From a bacterium Scap17 (lineage in GTDB: Bacteria > Pseudomonadota > Gammaproteobacteria > Pseudomonadales > Halomonadaceae): DNA of 64,000 bases. The notes under the pieces are model-generated. The model ran no database searches. It worked only from the letters and a program-made list of their open reading frames with translations, and was not told the DNA's origin. A program made the position numbers and the translations under genes. Within the stretch, counting starts at the first letter, position 1. Every line of letters starts with the position of its first letter. The stretch spans positions 62,001-126,000 of the forward strand of contig VINJ01000002.1 of NCBI GenBank assembly GCA_013376735.1. The letters run 5' to 3'. Positions 9,597 to 19,142 of this stretch are shown here, in pieces.

Positions 9597-11849
9597 TCAG
9601 CTGGCGCGGCTGGCCTTGATCAACTGAGTGCCGGCGCTTTCCAGCGGCTGCAACAGCCGCAGCACCAGAATCAGCTGCGACAGCGCCAGGCGTCCGGTGG
9701 TGGATTCGACCTGCTCGACCTCGGCTTCCAGCGCCGCTATCTCGTCTTCGCTGTCCAGCGTGACGGCGATCTCGCCGCCCGCCTCCAATTGCTCCCCCAA
9801 CGCCGTCAGCTGCTGACTCAGGCGCTCGCCATGGCGCAGCAGCGTCTCGATGCCGCTGCTGGCCGAGGCGGTCGATTCCAGTTCGCCACGATGCGCTGCC
9901 AATGCCGAGAGATAGCCGAGCACGGTGTGCGCGTGGAGCAGGAAGCCGAAGCCCGGCTCGACATCGCGCCGGAAGTGGCCGGGCTCCTTGCGGGCCGTGG
10001 CCAGCAGATTGGAGAAGGCCGCATCGGCGTTATGGGCATTGCGGCGTGCCAGACGGTAGGCCAGATCATCGCGCTTGCCGTGACGGTACTGGGACAGCAC
10101 CTCGCCCAGATAGCGGCCGCTGGTCTTGAGGCTGACGCCGGCCTGTCGGTAGAGCTTGCGGCCCTGCCAGTCCGGCAGGATCAACACCACCGACAGCCCG
10201 GCCAGCAGGCCACCGACCAGCGTATCGAACAGGCGCGGCCAGATGAGATCGAAACCATCGCCGACCTGGTTGAAGCACGCCAGCACCATCAGCGTGATGG
10301 CGGCGGTGGCCAGGGTGTAGCGCGAGCCACGGGTGGCGAAGAACAGCACCCCCGCCACCACAGCGATACCGGCCTGGATCGTGGGCGCCGGGAAGAGGCT
10401 GATCAGCGCCCAGCCGGCGACCAGACCGATCAGCGTGCCCAGAATCCGCTGCGCCAGCGTGCGGCGCGTATCGCCGTAGCTGGGACGGCACACGAACAGC
10501 CCGGTCAGCAGAATCCAGTAACCCTGGGTCGGGTGTACCGCCAGCAGCACGCCATAGCCGGCCACCAGCGTCGCGGTCAGGCGCAGCGCATGGCGAAAGA
10601 TCGGCGAACGCGGCGTCAGGTGGCTGCGGATACGCTCGAACATGTCGCGCGTGCCGTGGGGCGAGCGGTCCAGCAGGCTGTTGTCGCTTTCATTGCTGAC
10701 GGCTTCGAGATCATTCAGGCGCGCGATCTGGCCTTCGATCAGGCGCAGGTTGCTGGCGAGAGCTTCCAGCGCCTGCATCAGATGATGCCACTCGGGCCGC
10801 TGCTGTTGCTTGAGATAGACGAGCGAGGCGTTGAGGTCTTCCAGCGCCTGCTGGCTGTCACTGGCATCGAAGGGCTGGCGCATCAACAGCGCCTTGCCGA
10901 GCCCGCGACAGGCGCGCCCCTGCTGCTCCAGCAGGCGCTGACAGCGAAACAGGATGTCGTGATGGAAGAAGGCGTCGGTGAGCTGGCCGTAGGGATAATG
11001 GCTGGAGCTGGCGCGCTCGTGGAGGTCCTGGGCGATGAAGTAGAGGCGCAGGTAGCGGTCGAGCTTGGTGGTATCGCGCCGTCCGGCGAGGCGCCGAAAG
11101 ACCATCTCCTTGGTCTGGTTGAGCGCCACCACCACGCGGCCGTTCTGCTCGGCCAGCGCCAGACGGCGGGCAGACTGGTCGACATTGCGCAGCGGCTCGA
11201 ACAGCTGCGCCTTGAGAATCAGGTAGCGCCCCAGCTCACGGTAGAGCGTCGCCATGCTGTGCTTGAGCGGCTGGCGCGAGAACAGCGCACACCACACGAC
11301 CGAGAGCAGGCCATACCAGGACGCCCCCACCACCAGCAGCAACGGCTGGACCAGATTGATGCCCAGCCCCGGCTCCCGCAGCCATTCGGGCAGGCTGCGC
11401 TCCAGCACCGCGATCTGCCCATCTCCATGCTGCTGCTCGAGGCTGATCATGGTGTAGACGGCCAGAATCAACGAGGCGCGCGCGATGGCGCCGTAGCGGG
11501 CATCGATGGCGCCCAGCATCGGCATCGCGAAGGTGGCCAGCGCCAGCCCGATCACGAAGGGCAGCGGCATGCCGAACAACAGCTCCACCGAGACGGCAGC
11601 GATGCTGAAGCAGGCCAGCGTCATGCCCAGCGCGCGCAGTCGGCCGCGCCAGTGATCATCGGTTTCTGCCAGCCCCGAGGCGATCACGCCCAGAAACAGC
11701 GGAATCACCACTGCCATCTCGTCAAGCCAGAACCCCACCGCCATCACGCCACCCAGCGCGATCAACATGCGCAGCGAATAGCTGAAGGCATCCAGCGTCC
11801 ACAGACGACGCAGGGAGTGCATGAGGGAGTCCAGGAGAGAGCGTGTCAT
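9597..11849 (-). CDS. FUSC-family inner membrane protein (YccS/YhfK-like)
   Basis: This large membrane protein belongs to the YccS/YhfK group of the fusaric-acid-resistance (FUSC) superfamily, putative efflux components for aromatic acids. It shows two blocks of membrane helices: residues about 25-170, and again near residues 400-520 (RHALRLTATLVAGYGVLLAV, GYWILLTGLFVCRPSYGDTR). Each is followed by a cytosolic helical domain. The start at 11849 (MTRSLLDSLMHSLRRLWTLD, 750 residues) fits the family better than the ATG at 11942, but the ribosome site is weak and an in-frame ATG at 11822 is possible. It has no membrane-fusion partner gene nearby. The substrate is unknown. Confidence 0.85.
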   Translation of the reverse strand: MTRSLLDSLMHSLRRLWTLDAFSYSLRMLIALGGVMAVGFWLDEMAVVIPLFLGVIASGLAETDDHWRGRLRALGMTLACFSIAAVSVELLFGMPLPFVIGLALATFAMPMLGAIDARYGAIARASLILAVYTMISLEQQHGDGQIAVLERSLPEWLREPGLGINLVQPLLLVVGASWYGLLSVVWCALFSRQPLKHSMATLYRELGRYLILKAQLFEPLRNVDQSARRLALAEQNGRVVVALNQTKEMVFRRLAGRRDTTKLDRYLRLYFIAQDLHERASSSHYPYGQLTDAFFHHDILFRCQRLLEQQGRACRGLGKALLMRQPFDASDSQQALEDLNASLVYLKQQQRPEWHHLMQALEALASNLRLIEGQIARLNDLEAVSNESDNSLLDRSPHGTRDMFERIRSHLTPRSPIFRHALRLTATLVAGYGVLLAVHPTQGYWILLTGLFVCRPSYGDTRRTLAQRILGTLIGLVAGWALISLFPAPTIQAGIAVVAGVLFFATRGSRYTLATAAITLMVLACFNQVGDGFDLIWPRLFDTLVGGLLAGLSVVLILPDWQGRKLYRQAGVSLKTSGRYLGEVLSQYRHGKRDDLAYRLARRNAHNADAAFSNLLATARKEPGHFRRDVEPGFGFLLHAHTVLGYLSALAAHRGELESTASASSGIETLLRHGERLSQQLTALGEQLEAGGEIAVTLDSEDEIAALEAEVEQVESTTGRLALSQLILVLRLLQPLESAGTQLIKASRAS

Positions 11850-12039
11850 GAAGTGTTCCGTGACCAGGGCGCCGTGCAGCGCATTAGACTTTAGATTTAT
11901 ATCGCTAGCATAACACCCCGTTCTGCCGTGTCCGAGAGCCATGGTGCATGCAAGCGTTGGCGGGCGCGTCGAATGTCGAATCGCCGCGACGTGCCACTCT
12001 GAAGACTCCTGACCTCATTGGCTTTCATGGAGAATACCG

Positions 12040-12459
12040 ATGCATCCTCTTATCGAACGCGTCACTGGCTCCCTCGGGCTGTCACCGGAAATCGCCGAGC
12101 AGGCGGTCGGCATGGTTCTCAAGTTCGTGCGTGAGCAGGGGCCGGATGGCCCGGCCGCCTCACTGCTGGGCGCCATTCCGGGGGCCGAAGGCCTGATCGG
12201 CAGCGCAAGCGAGGAAGCCGCCGAGTCAGGTGGCGGTGGCCTCATGGGCGGCCTGATGGGCGCCGTCAGCGCCTTCACCGGCGGCAGCGGTGGCGGTGCG
12301 CTGGAACTGGGCCAGAAGCTGATGGGGCTGGACCTCGACATGAACCAGGCGCGTGGCGTGGCCGACGAGACGCTCAACTATGCCCGCGAGGAAGCCGGCG
12401 ATGGCGTGGTCGACCAGGTACTTGAAGGCATTCCCGGTCTCAAGCAGTTGCTCGGTTGA
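12040..12459 (+). CDS. Small Gly-rich protein, possibly DUF2780/VcgC-VcgE-like
   Basis: This 139-residue protein of unknown function starts MHPLIERVTGSLGLSPEIAE. It has an N-terminal helical segment, a central very Gly-rich linker around residues 65-90 (repeated GG(L)MGG), and a C-terminal helical part ending in DQVLEGIPGLKQLLG. The layout, including LLGAIPGAEGLIG and the paired IPGL motif, resembles DUF2780 proteins, a weak assignment from memory. There is no signal peptide. AATGGAG-type ribosome signal precedes the ATG (ATGGAGAATACCG). It is divergent from the FUSC gene and is followed by its own terminator, so it is probably a single-gene transcript. Confidence 0.75.
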   Translation: MHPLIERVTGSLGLSPEIAEQAVGMVLKFVREQGPDGPAASLLGAIPGAEGLIGSASEEAAESGGGGLMGGLMGAVSAFTGGSGGGALELGQKLMGLDLDMNQARGVADETLNYAREEAGDGVVDQVLEGIPGLKQLLG

Positions 12460-12506
12460 GGGAAAGCCGAGAGAGGCGGAGAGACGGAGAGCGCCTGAAG
12501 GTGTGA

Positions 12507-12540
12507 AACGCCCTGCTGAGTGGATCAGCAGGGCGTTCTT
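12507..12540 (+). terminator. Terminator after the Gly-rich protein gene
   Basis: A 13-bp perfect stem (12507-12519 / 12525-12537) with a five-base loop is followed by TTCTTGTT. The gene on the other strand also ends nearby, so it may act both ways. Confidence 0.8.
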
Positions 12541-12601
12541 GTTGCCATGCTCAGCAACAAGAGCGGCAACAAGGTCGGCAACGGCGGGACTGCCGGGTTA
12601 T

Positions 12602-12958
12602 TCAGCGAATGCGCTTGAGCAATGACTGCAGACGGTTGAGCTGGGCCGAATCGCCGACCAGGCGTACGCGCTGGTCCATCAGGCCTTGCAGAAAGGCGCG
12701 CGGCGAAGGCTTGAGCAGGAAGGCCACCGCACTGTCGGCATCGGCGAAGCGCAGTTCAAGCTCGGTATCCACCGGCAGGCCATTGTCGCTGGTGACCCCT
12801 GCGCGAGACATGCGGTAGTGGCGCGCGATGCGCATGTCTTCGGTCGCGACTCCCCAGTCCAGCGGGCGCTTTTCCAGCTCGGCACGAAATTCGGGGTCGC
12901 GCTTGAAGGCGCGCTTGAGCAGCAGCCCCAGCACCCACAGCAATATCTTGAGCTTCAT
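12602..12958 (-). CDS. Hypothetical protein, possibly SCP2-like fold
   Basis: This 118-residue protein begins MKLKILLWVLGLLLKRAFKR, a hydrophobic N-terminal helix followed by a basic stretch, suggesting a membrane anchor rather than a cleaved signal. The rest is soluble. The C-terminal portion (VAFLLKPSPRAFLQGLMDQR, then a short Gly-Asp turn and a terminal helix) loosely recalls the end of SCP2 lipid-binding domains, which is a guess from pattern only. A conserved-looking order FUSC, small gene, this gene, HU and rubredoxin reductase suggests a stable neighbourhood, but not a shared function. I do not recognise the family with confidence. Confidence 0.7.
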   Translation of the reverse strand: MKLKILLWVLGLLLKRAFKRDPEFRAELEKRPLDWGVATEDMRIARHYRMSRAGVTSDNGLPVDTELELRFADADSAVAFLLKPSPRAFLQGLMDQRVRLVGDSAQLNRLQSLLKRIR

Positions 12959-13003
12959 GGTGTCAGTCCTTGAATCGCGAAGCGGCGTTCACGCAGGCCA
13001 TAT

Positions 13004-13042
13004 GAAAATGCCACCGGCCCCGCAGGGCGGAACCGGTGGCAT
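13004..13042 (-). terminator. Terminator after HU gene
   Basis: Arms ATGCCACCGG (13008-13017) and CCGGTGGCAT (13033-13042) flank a GC-rich inner loop. Read on the minus strand the stem is followed by TTTTC, consistent with termination of the HU transcript, which ends at 13133. Confidence 0.7.
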
Positions 13043-13132
13043 CAGCACGACAGCCGACATGGCCTTGGATGACGACGATTGAAGGCCATGACGACAGCTA
13101 CCCGGAATCGTGCGCTGAAGCACGAAACGGGA

Positions 13133-13408
13133 TTACTTGGTCACGGCGTCCTTCAACGACTTGCCGGGTTTGAAGGCAACGGTCTTGCTGGCCGGGATGG
13201 TCAGCGGCTTGCCTGTCTGGGGGTTCTTGCCGGTACGCGCCGCACGCTGGCGCACGGTGAATGACCCGAAACCGATCAGTGAGACGTCATTGCCTTTGGC
13301 CACGGTATGAGTGATCTCGTCGAGAATCACGTTCAGTACCTGACTGGCCTTGTCCTTGGATAGATCCGCACGCTCGGCGATGGCCGCAGCGAGTTCTGGC
13401 TTGCGCAT
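13133..13408 (-). CDS. HU family DNA-binding protein
   Basis: HU is a small nucleoid protein that bends and compacts DNA. The 91-residue product starts MRKPELAAAIAERADLSKDK and holds the family signature GFGSFTVRQRAARTGKNPQT at the base of the beta-arm, plus the arm itself and the C-terminal helix. Starting at 13408 gives the standard length, with GGAGGGCTTTTC just upstream on the minus strand; the longer frame to 13507 adds 33 unrelated residues. It resembles the HU gene that lies beside rubredoxin reductase in Pseudomonas. Whether it is HU-alpha, HU-beta or a third paralogue cannot be told here. Confidence 0.93.
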   Translation of the reverse strand: MRKPELAAAIAERADLSKDKASQVLNVILDEITHTVAKGNDVSLIGFGSFTVRQRAARTGKNPQTGKPLTIPASKTVAFKPGKSLKDAVTK

Positions 13409-13658
13409 GAAAAGCCCTCCTGATTTGGCATTCTGCACGGGCGGCCAAGCCGCCGTTTCCATTGTTGTTCTTGCACTTGCTAACGGTGGCGTATGGCGGC
13501 GACGCAATCCGCTTCCGGCAAGCTTAGCCGTATCAAACCTGTCGATGGCAGCAATCTGTCAGACCACGCCCGCCGGGCAGCATGTCTGACGGAGCATTCA
13601 CTATCGTGCCTGACCGCGCTGGCAGCAAGGGATTTACGACCATCGATCATGGCATCGC

Positions 13659-14858
13659 CTAGCCTAGCAACGGCGGCGCCTGCCGCGCTAGCTCGACTTT
13701 CCTGCGAACGGCGGCGCCTGTCAACGCATATCCAATCAAGCGTTCGTTCATATCCAGTGCACGCGCTTCGAGATCATCGCCTTCACCGGTGATTTGCCAG
13801 CGCGCCACGGCCGAACGCGGCGGATAGGCCACCACCGGCAAGGCCGGTGTCTTGACCAGCACCGGCCACGCCTTCCAGTCGAGCACGCTCGGCTCGCCAC
13901 ACAGGTTGGCCGCCAGGGTGCGCGCGGCCATCTGCAGCGGCTGGACATACATGGCATTGACGCCCTCGACACTGGCGCAATCGCCAAGCGCCCAGATATG
14001 CGGCTGTGAGGTGGCCAGGTGGCGGTCGACACGGATGCCATCGCCGCCGGCACTCAGACCCGCGGCCTGCGCCAGACGAATGCGCGGCGCCAGGCCGGTC
14101 GCCAGCAGAACCACGGAGCCCGTCAGGCGACGACCGCTCTGCAGGCGCACCTCGACCGGCGCGGCCTGGCGCTCGGCCTCCTCGCCTGAGCTGGCGGCGA
14201 TGGTCTCGACCATCTCGCCCTGGCGACGCGTCACACCGAGCCCATCCAGCGCCGCGCCCAGACGCTGCCCCAGTGCTTGCGGCAGCAATCCATCCAGCGG
14301 AGTTTCCTCCGGCGCGACCAAGGTGACGCAGTGGCCGGCGGCCGTCAGATCATTGGCGTATTCACAGCCGACCAATCCGGCACCGACAATCACCACATGC
14401 CCGTCTTCTCCGCGCTCGCGGGCCTTCGCCAGCGTCGCGCAGAAGGCCGCATAGTCGTCGAGGTCATTGATGCTCTGCACGCGTGAGGCCACTTCCGCGG
14501 CGACGGGGAAGGGGCGACGCGGCGCCGCGCCGAGTGCCAGCACCAGCTCGTCATAGGCCAAACACTCCTCGCCCAGCCAGAGCCGGCGGGCATCACCGTC
14601 GATGGCAGTGACGCGTTGATGGGTACGCAGCTCGGCATTCAGCTCGTCTGCCAGCGCCACCGGCGCCTGACGCGACAGGTCGGTGGCCGACATCTTCTTG
14701 GCGAAGGCGGTGGACAGCATCGGCTTGGCGTAATCGTGGCCGCTGTCCTGGCTGATGAGGATCAGCCGGCTGTCCTTGTCACGCGCACGCAGCGCGCGCG
14801 CCAGACCAATGCCCGCCATGCCGGTACCAATGATGACAAGGGTGCGAGGGTCGCGCAT
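13659..14858 (-). CDS. Rubredoxin-NAD(+) reductase-like FAD-dependent oxidoreductase
   Basis: This 399-residue flavoprotein resembles rubredoxin reductases, which pass electrons from NADH to rubredoxin for alkane hydroxylation or oxidative-stress reduction. It has an N-terminal FAD-binding GTGMAG (residues 11-16), a central NAD-binding VGAGLVG (about 158-164) and the C-terminal FAD motif WALGDCA. The start at 14858 is preceded by AGGAGATGGTGCC; the upstream extension of 30 residues is unlikely. Position between HU and ubiC matches Pseudomonas, but the rubredoxin genes that follow there are missing here, so its partner must be encoded elsewhere or it uses another acceptor. Confidence 0.87.
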   Translation of the reverse strand: MRDPRTLVIIGTGMAGIGLARALRARDKDSRLILISQDSGHDYAKPMLSTAFAKKMSATDLSRQAPVALADELNAELRTHQRVTAIDGDARRLWLGEECLAYDELVLALGAAPRRPFPVAAEVASRVQSINDLDDYAAFCATLAKARERGEDGHVVIVGAGLVGCEYANDLTAAGHCVTLVAPEETPLDGLLPQALGQRLGAALDGLGVTRRQGEMVETIAASSGEEAERQAAPVEVRLQSGRRLTGSVVLLATGLAPRIRLAQAAGLSAGGDGIRVDRHLATSQPHIWALGDCASVEGVNAMYVQPLQMAARTLAANLCGEPSVLDWKAWPVLVKTPALPVVAYPPRSAVARWQITGEGDDLEARALDMNERLIGYALTGAAVRRKVELARQAPPLLG

Positions 14859-15044
14859 GGCACCATCTCCTGAGATCGATCCGAGGGAAGCGCTGATGAA
14901 GGAGCGCCAGCAGCGTCCGTCATGAACGCCGATGAATGCGCCCAGCATACCAGCCCGTCAGCAGTGCAGGCATGCCTGAGCGGGAGGCCTTGCCGCCCGG
15001 CCATGCTAGACTCGCCATTTCGTCATCCTGACAGGGAATTCACC

Positions 15045-15755
15045 GTGGTCCGATGCCCAGCAGGCGAGCCTCACCGCGCAGCGCTCACGCCACAGACCTC
15101 CACCTGTGAGGCGCCTCATTCGTCAGCCGAGAACCCGTACCAGCCTGCGCCTCGCTGGCCTTCGCCCACGCGCGCCGCACCCGCTGCTTCGGCGGCGGTG
15201 CGCCGTCATTGGCAGCCGGCTGCCGCGCTGCAGGGTGTCATGCCGGCCGGCTGGTGGGCGTGGCTCTCCTCGACGGACTCGCTGACCCAGCGTCTTGCCG
15301 GCGCCATGCAGCAGCAGGATGAACGCGATGGCCAGCCAATCCAGGGCCTGCGCGTGCGCCTGCTGCTGCAGGACACCGGCCCCGCACGGCTGGATGAGGC
15401 ACGCCTGCTGGGCATCGGCCCACGCCGGCATGTCTGGCGACGCGAAGTGGCGCTCTGTCATGGCGATACGCCATGGGTGATCGCACGCTCTCTGGCGGCG
15501 CTGGACCTGGCCCACGGTCATCGCCTCTCGACGCTGGGCGAGCGCTCGCTGGGCCATTGGCTGTTTCGCCAGCCCGACCTGATACGCAGCGCCATCGATG
15601 TCAGCCGCGCCCCGCTGGTGCTTTCAAGCTCCAGGCCGCTGGCCCGCACCACCAGCCTGTGGATGCGCCGCTCGATGTTCTCGCATGGTCGCTTCAAGGT
15701 GCTGGTGCAGGAGGGCTTCACGCCAGCCTTCCAGCACGCGCTGCAACTGGCCTGA
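15045..15755 (+). CDS. ubiC: Chorismate lyase UbiC
   Basis: UbiC converts chorismate to 4-hydroxybenzoate and pyruvate, the first committed step of ubiquinone synthesis. The recognisable domain begins near [10 protein letters not shown], with [12 protein letters not shown], the WRREVALC strand with its conserved arginine, LGHWLFRQP, and [13 protein letters not shown] at the C-terminus. The start is uncertain. GTG at 15045 follows CAGGGAATTCACC and gives 236 residues, about 50 more than usual and Pro/Ala-rich; ATG at 15003 is also open, and GTG at 15198 would give a normal length. The next gene is ubiA, 67 bases on, so the two form an operon. Confidence 0.88.
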   Translation: MVRCPAGEPHRAALTPQTSTCEAPHSSAENPYQPAPRWPSPTRAAPAASAAVRRHWQPAAALQGVMPAGWWAWLSSTDSLTQRLAGAMQQQDERDGQPIQGLRVRLLLQDTGPARLDEARLLGIGPRRHVWRREVALCHGDTPWVIARSLAALDLAHGHRLSTLGERSLGHWLFRQPDLIRSAIDVSRAPLVLSSSRPLARTTSLWMRRSMFSHGRFKVLVQEGFTPAFQHALQLA

Positions 15756-15822
15756 GCCGTGCGGCCGACTAGCCTCGTTTCCCTCTCTTCCCTTGCCCAC
15801 TACCACCCGCCCAGGAGCCCCG

Positions 15823-16713
15823 ATGACCGCGTCATCCACTTCCGCCGCTTCGCGTCCTTCCAGACTGGCCGACTACCTCGCCCTGACACGGCTGGACCGC
15901 CCCATCGGCACCTGGCTACTGATGTGGCCGACCCTGTGGGCACTGTGGCTGGCGGCAGATGGCATCCCCGAGCGCACGACCCTGCTGATCTTCATCGCCG
16001 GGGTCTACCTGATGCGCGCCGCCGGCTGCGTCATCAACGACTACGCCGATCGCCATTGGGACAAGCATGTCGAGCGTACGCGAGACCGGCCGCTGACTTC
16101 GGGCCGTATCTCGGAGCGCGAGGCACTGACGCTGTTCGGGGGGCTGGTCGCGGCCGCCTTCGTGCTGGTGTGCTTCACCAACCTGACCACGGTGCTGCTG
16201 TCGATCGTCGCCGTGCTGCTGGCGGCCAGCTACCCGTTCATGAAGCGCTTCCATCATCTGCCTCAGGTAGTGCTGGGCGCCGCCTTCGGCTGGGCGATTC
16301 CGATGGCCTTCGCCGCGACACTGGAAGAAGTGCCGACCTACGGCTGGTGGCTGTTCGCGGCCAACCTGATGTGGACGGTGGCCTACGACACCGCCTATGC
16401 GATGGTCGATCGCAACGACGACCTCAAGGTGGGCATCAAGTCCACCGCCGTGCTGTTCGGGCGGGCCGACAAGCTGATGATCGGCCTTCTGCAGCTGGGC
16501 ATGCTGGCGGTATTGATCGGCATCGGACTGCACCTGGCGCTGGGCATCTTCTACTGGCTGGGGCTGGCTGCCGCCGCCGTCACCTTCGTCTGGCAGCAAC
16601 GTCTGATCCGTGAGCGTGAGCGTGCGCCCTGCTTCCAGGCGTTCCTCAACAATCATTGGACGGGGCTGCTGATCTTCGCCGGTATCGCCCTGGCGACCTG
16701 GCCGATGAGCTGA
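15823..16713 (+). CDS. ubiA: 4-hydroxybenzoate octaprenyltransferase UbiA
   Basis: UbiA attaches the polyprenyl tail to 4-hydroxybenzoate in the inner membrane, the step after UbiC. The 296-residue protein has about nine membrane helices and both Asp-rich prenyl-diphosphate/Mg motifs: [19 protein letters not shown] (Asp73, Asp76) and [19 protein letters not shown]. The ATG at 15823 follows CAGGAGCCCCG. The longer frame back to 15598 only reads through ubiC in another frame. It lies immediately after ubiC, as in Pseudomonas and E. coli. Confidence 0.96.
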   Translation: MTASSTSAASRPSRLADYLALTRLDRPIGTWLLMWPTLWALWLAADGIPERTTLLIFIAGVYLMRAAGCVINDYADRHWDKHVERTRDRPLTSGRISEREALTLFGGLVAAAFVLVCFTNLTTVLLSIVAVLLAASYPFMKRFHHLPQVVLGAAFGWAIPMAFAATLEEVPTYGWWLFAANLMWTVAYDTAYAMVDRNDDLKVGIKSTAVLFGRADKLMIGLLQLGMLAVLIGIGLHLALGIFYWLGLAAAAVTFVWQQRLIRERERAPCFQAFLNNHWTGLLIFAGIALATWPMS

Positions 16714-16848
16714 CGCCTGCATAAACATTCGCATTATTTAATTTAAAGCGATCCCTGCCCTCTGTTGCGCCCCAGCCCACGGTTCATGCCTGCCTGCCGC
16801 GCCTCCAAGGCGGCTGGCAGGCTTGCGTGCAAGCTGCCATGCTGGCAG

Positions 16849-16866
16849 TTGTCATCTCGTTGTCAT
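16849..16866 (+). promoter_or_regulatory. Pho box 1 upstream of phoB
   Basis: TTGTCATCTCGTTGTCAT contains two identical TTGTCAT half-sites 11 bases apart, the spacing bound by PhoB dimers. It lies 71 bases before the phoB start, so PhoB probably activates its own operon. Confidence 0.85.
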
Positions 16867-16881
16867 ATAAGCGGGTTGTAA

Positions 16882-16899
16882 TCGTCATCGACTTGTCAT
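16882..16899 (+). promoter_or_regulatory. Pho box 2 upstream of phoB
   Basis: TCGTCATCGACTTGTCAT has a one-mismatch and a perfect TTGTCAT half-site 11 bases apart. It is exactly 33 bases (three 11-bp steps) downstream of the first box, hence on the same DNA face. Confidence 0.7.
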
Positions 16900-16936
16900 T
16901 CTGGCGCGTGCGCCGACTGCTGCATGGGATCTAGCG

Positions 16937-17626
<690 letters not shown>

Positions 17627-17633
17627 GGGATTC

Positions 17634-18956
17634 ATGCGCTATTGGACCAACGAGCTATGGCGCCTCGGCTACCTTGCCGGTGGCTTCGGCCTGATCGGTG
17701 GCCTGCTGGGCCATCTGGGCTGGGGCCTGGCACTGGGCCTTTCGCTGTATCTGTTCGTCCATCTCAAGCACTTGAAGAGCCTCTATACCTGGCTGATCAC
17801 CAATCCCCATGAAGAGCCACCACCCGGCGATGGCGTGTGGGGAGACCTGCTCGATCGTCTCTACCGCTATCAGAAGGGCCAGCGCCAGACTCAGGAGCGA
17901 CTGCGCAGCATCCTCAACCGTATCCAGGAATCCTCCGAGGCCATGCGCGACGGCCTGGTGATGCTGGACAACCACGGTGACATGGAATGGTGGAACAGCG
18001 CTGCCGAGCAGCTGGTCGGTCTCAAGGCCAGCCACGACCGCGGCCAGCACATCACCAACTATCTGCGTGACCCCGTCTTCATCGATTACTTCAATCGGCT
18101 GGCCTACCGCGAGCCGCTGACGCTGCAGTCGCCGCTGTCTGACAACCTGACGCTGCAGATATCCATCACCCTGTTCGGTGACAACGAGCGTCTGGTCATG
18201 CTGCGTGACGTCACCCGCCTCTATCGCCTGGAAGAGATGCGCCGCGACTTCGTGGCCAATGTCTCCCATGAGCTGCGCACGCCGCTGACGGTGCTGGCCG
18301 GCTATCTCGAGACCTACTCCGATTACGCCGATGACCTGCCACCGCGCTGGCAGCGTGGGCTGGGCCAGATGAAGAGCCAGACCGACCGCATGCAGCACTT
18401 GGTCGAAGACCTGCTGACCCTGTCACGCCTGGAAACCGACGAGTTGTCCGACAATGGTCGCTGCATCGACATGGGTGCCCTGCTCGGCCATATCCGCGAC
18501 GACGCCGAAGGCCTGTCCCAGGGACGTCACACCTTCTCCATCGAGGCCGATGCCAGCCTGTCTCTGCGCGGTGAGGAGCAGGAACTGCGCAGCGCGATCT
18601 CGAATCTGGTCTTCAATGCAGTGCGCTACACTCCCGAAGACTGCCATATCACCCTGCGCTGGAAGGCGGATGAACAGGGCCTGCTGGTCGAGGTGGAAGA
18701 TGACGGGGACGGCATCGACCCGGTCCACCTGCCGCGCCTGACCGAGCGTTTCTACCGCATCGACAAGGGCCGCAGCACCGCCACGGGAGGCACCGGTCTG
18801 GGGCTTGCCATCGTCAAGCATGTGCTGATTCGCCATCAGGGCCATCTGGAGATCGACAGCCACCCCGGCGAGGGTGCGCGCTTCCGCTGTCACTTCCCCG
18901 ACGAGCGCGCCTGTCAGGCGAGCGCTCCCCAGGCCAGCAGTGCGCTAGCCCAGTGA
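17634..18956 (+). CDS. phoR: Phosphate regulon sensor histidine kinase PhoR
   Basis: PhoR is the membrane sensor kinase that phosphorylates PhoB when phosphate is scarce and dephosphorylates it otherwise, taking its cue from PhoU and the Pst transporter. The 440-residue protein has two N-terminal membrane helices with no large periplasmic loop, then a PAS domain (about 95-200), the phosphorylation site VANVSHELRTPL with His212, and an HATPase domain with N box NAVRYTP, DDGDGI and GTGLGLAIVKH. The missing sensor loop is typical of PhoR. It is followed by a terminator shared with cysZ on the other strand. Confidence 0.96.
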   Translation: MRYWTNELWRLGYLAGGFGLIGGLLGHLGWGLALGLSLYLFVHLKHLKSLYTWLITNPHEEPPPGDGVWGDLLDRLYRYQKGQRQTQERLRSILNRIQESSEAMRDGLVMLDNHGDMEWWNSAAEQLVGLKASHDRGQHITNYLRDPVFIDYFNRLAYREPLTLQSPLSDNLTLQISITLFGDNERLVMLRDVTRLYRLEEMRRDFVANVSHELRTPLTVLAGYLETYSDYADDLPPRWQRGLGQMKSQTDRMQHLVEDLLTLSRLETDELSDNGRCIDMGALLGHIRDDAEGLSQGRHTFSIEADASLSLRGEEQELRSAISNLVFNAVRYTPEDCHITLRWKADEQGLLVEVEDDGDGIDPVHLPRLTERFYRIDKGRSTATGGTGLGLAIVKHVLIRHQGHLEIDSHPGEGARFRCHFPDERACQASAPQASSALAQ

Positions 18957-19002
18957 TGTGCTGATTCAGTGATGAGCTGAGTCGGAGGCCAGCCCAACGC
19001 GG

Positions 19003-19050
19003 AACGCCCCGCAGCCACCTCGAAAGGAGGCGACTGCGGGGCGTTTCTTT
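19003..19050. terminator. Terminator between phoR and cysZ
   Basis: A 12-bp perfect stem AACGCCCCGCAG / CTGCGGGGCGTT with an inner hairpin is followed by TTCTTTTG on the plus strand. It ends the phoBR transcript, and the convergent cysZ transcript may use it too. Confidence 0.8.
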
Positions 19051-19142
19051 TGCTCCGCCAGACGACGCTGCGGCTATCTCAATGACAAGCCAGTACAGCG
19101 GCAAGCCAGTTCAGCAACAAGCCACCTCTGCGACAGGCTGTC

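Noticed and set aside
9789-11894. A 701-residue open frame antisense to the FUSC gene
   Set aside because: It is Gln/Arg/His-rich with no recognisable domain and lies wholly inside a well supported membrane-protein gene.
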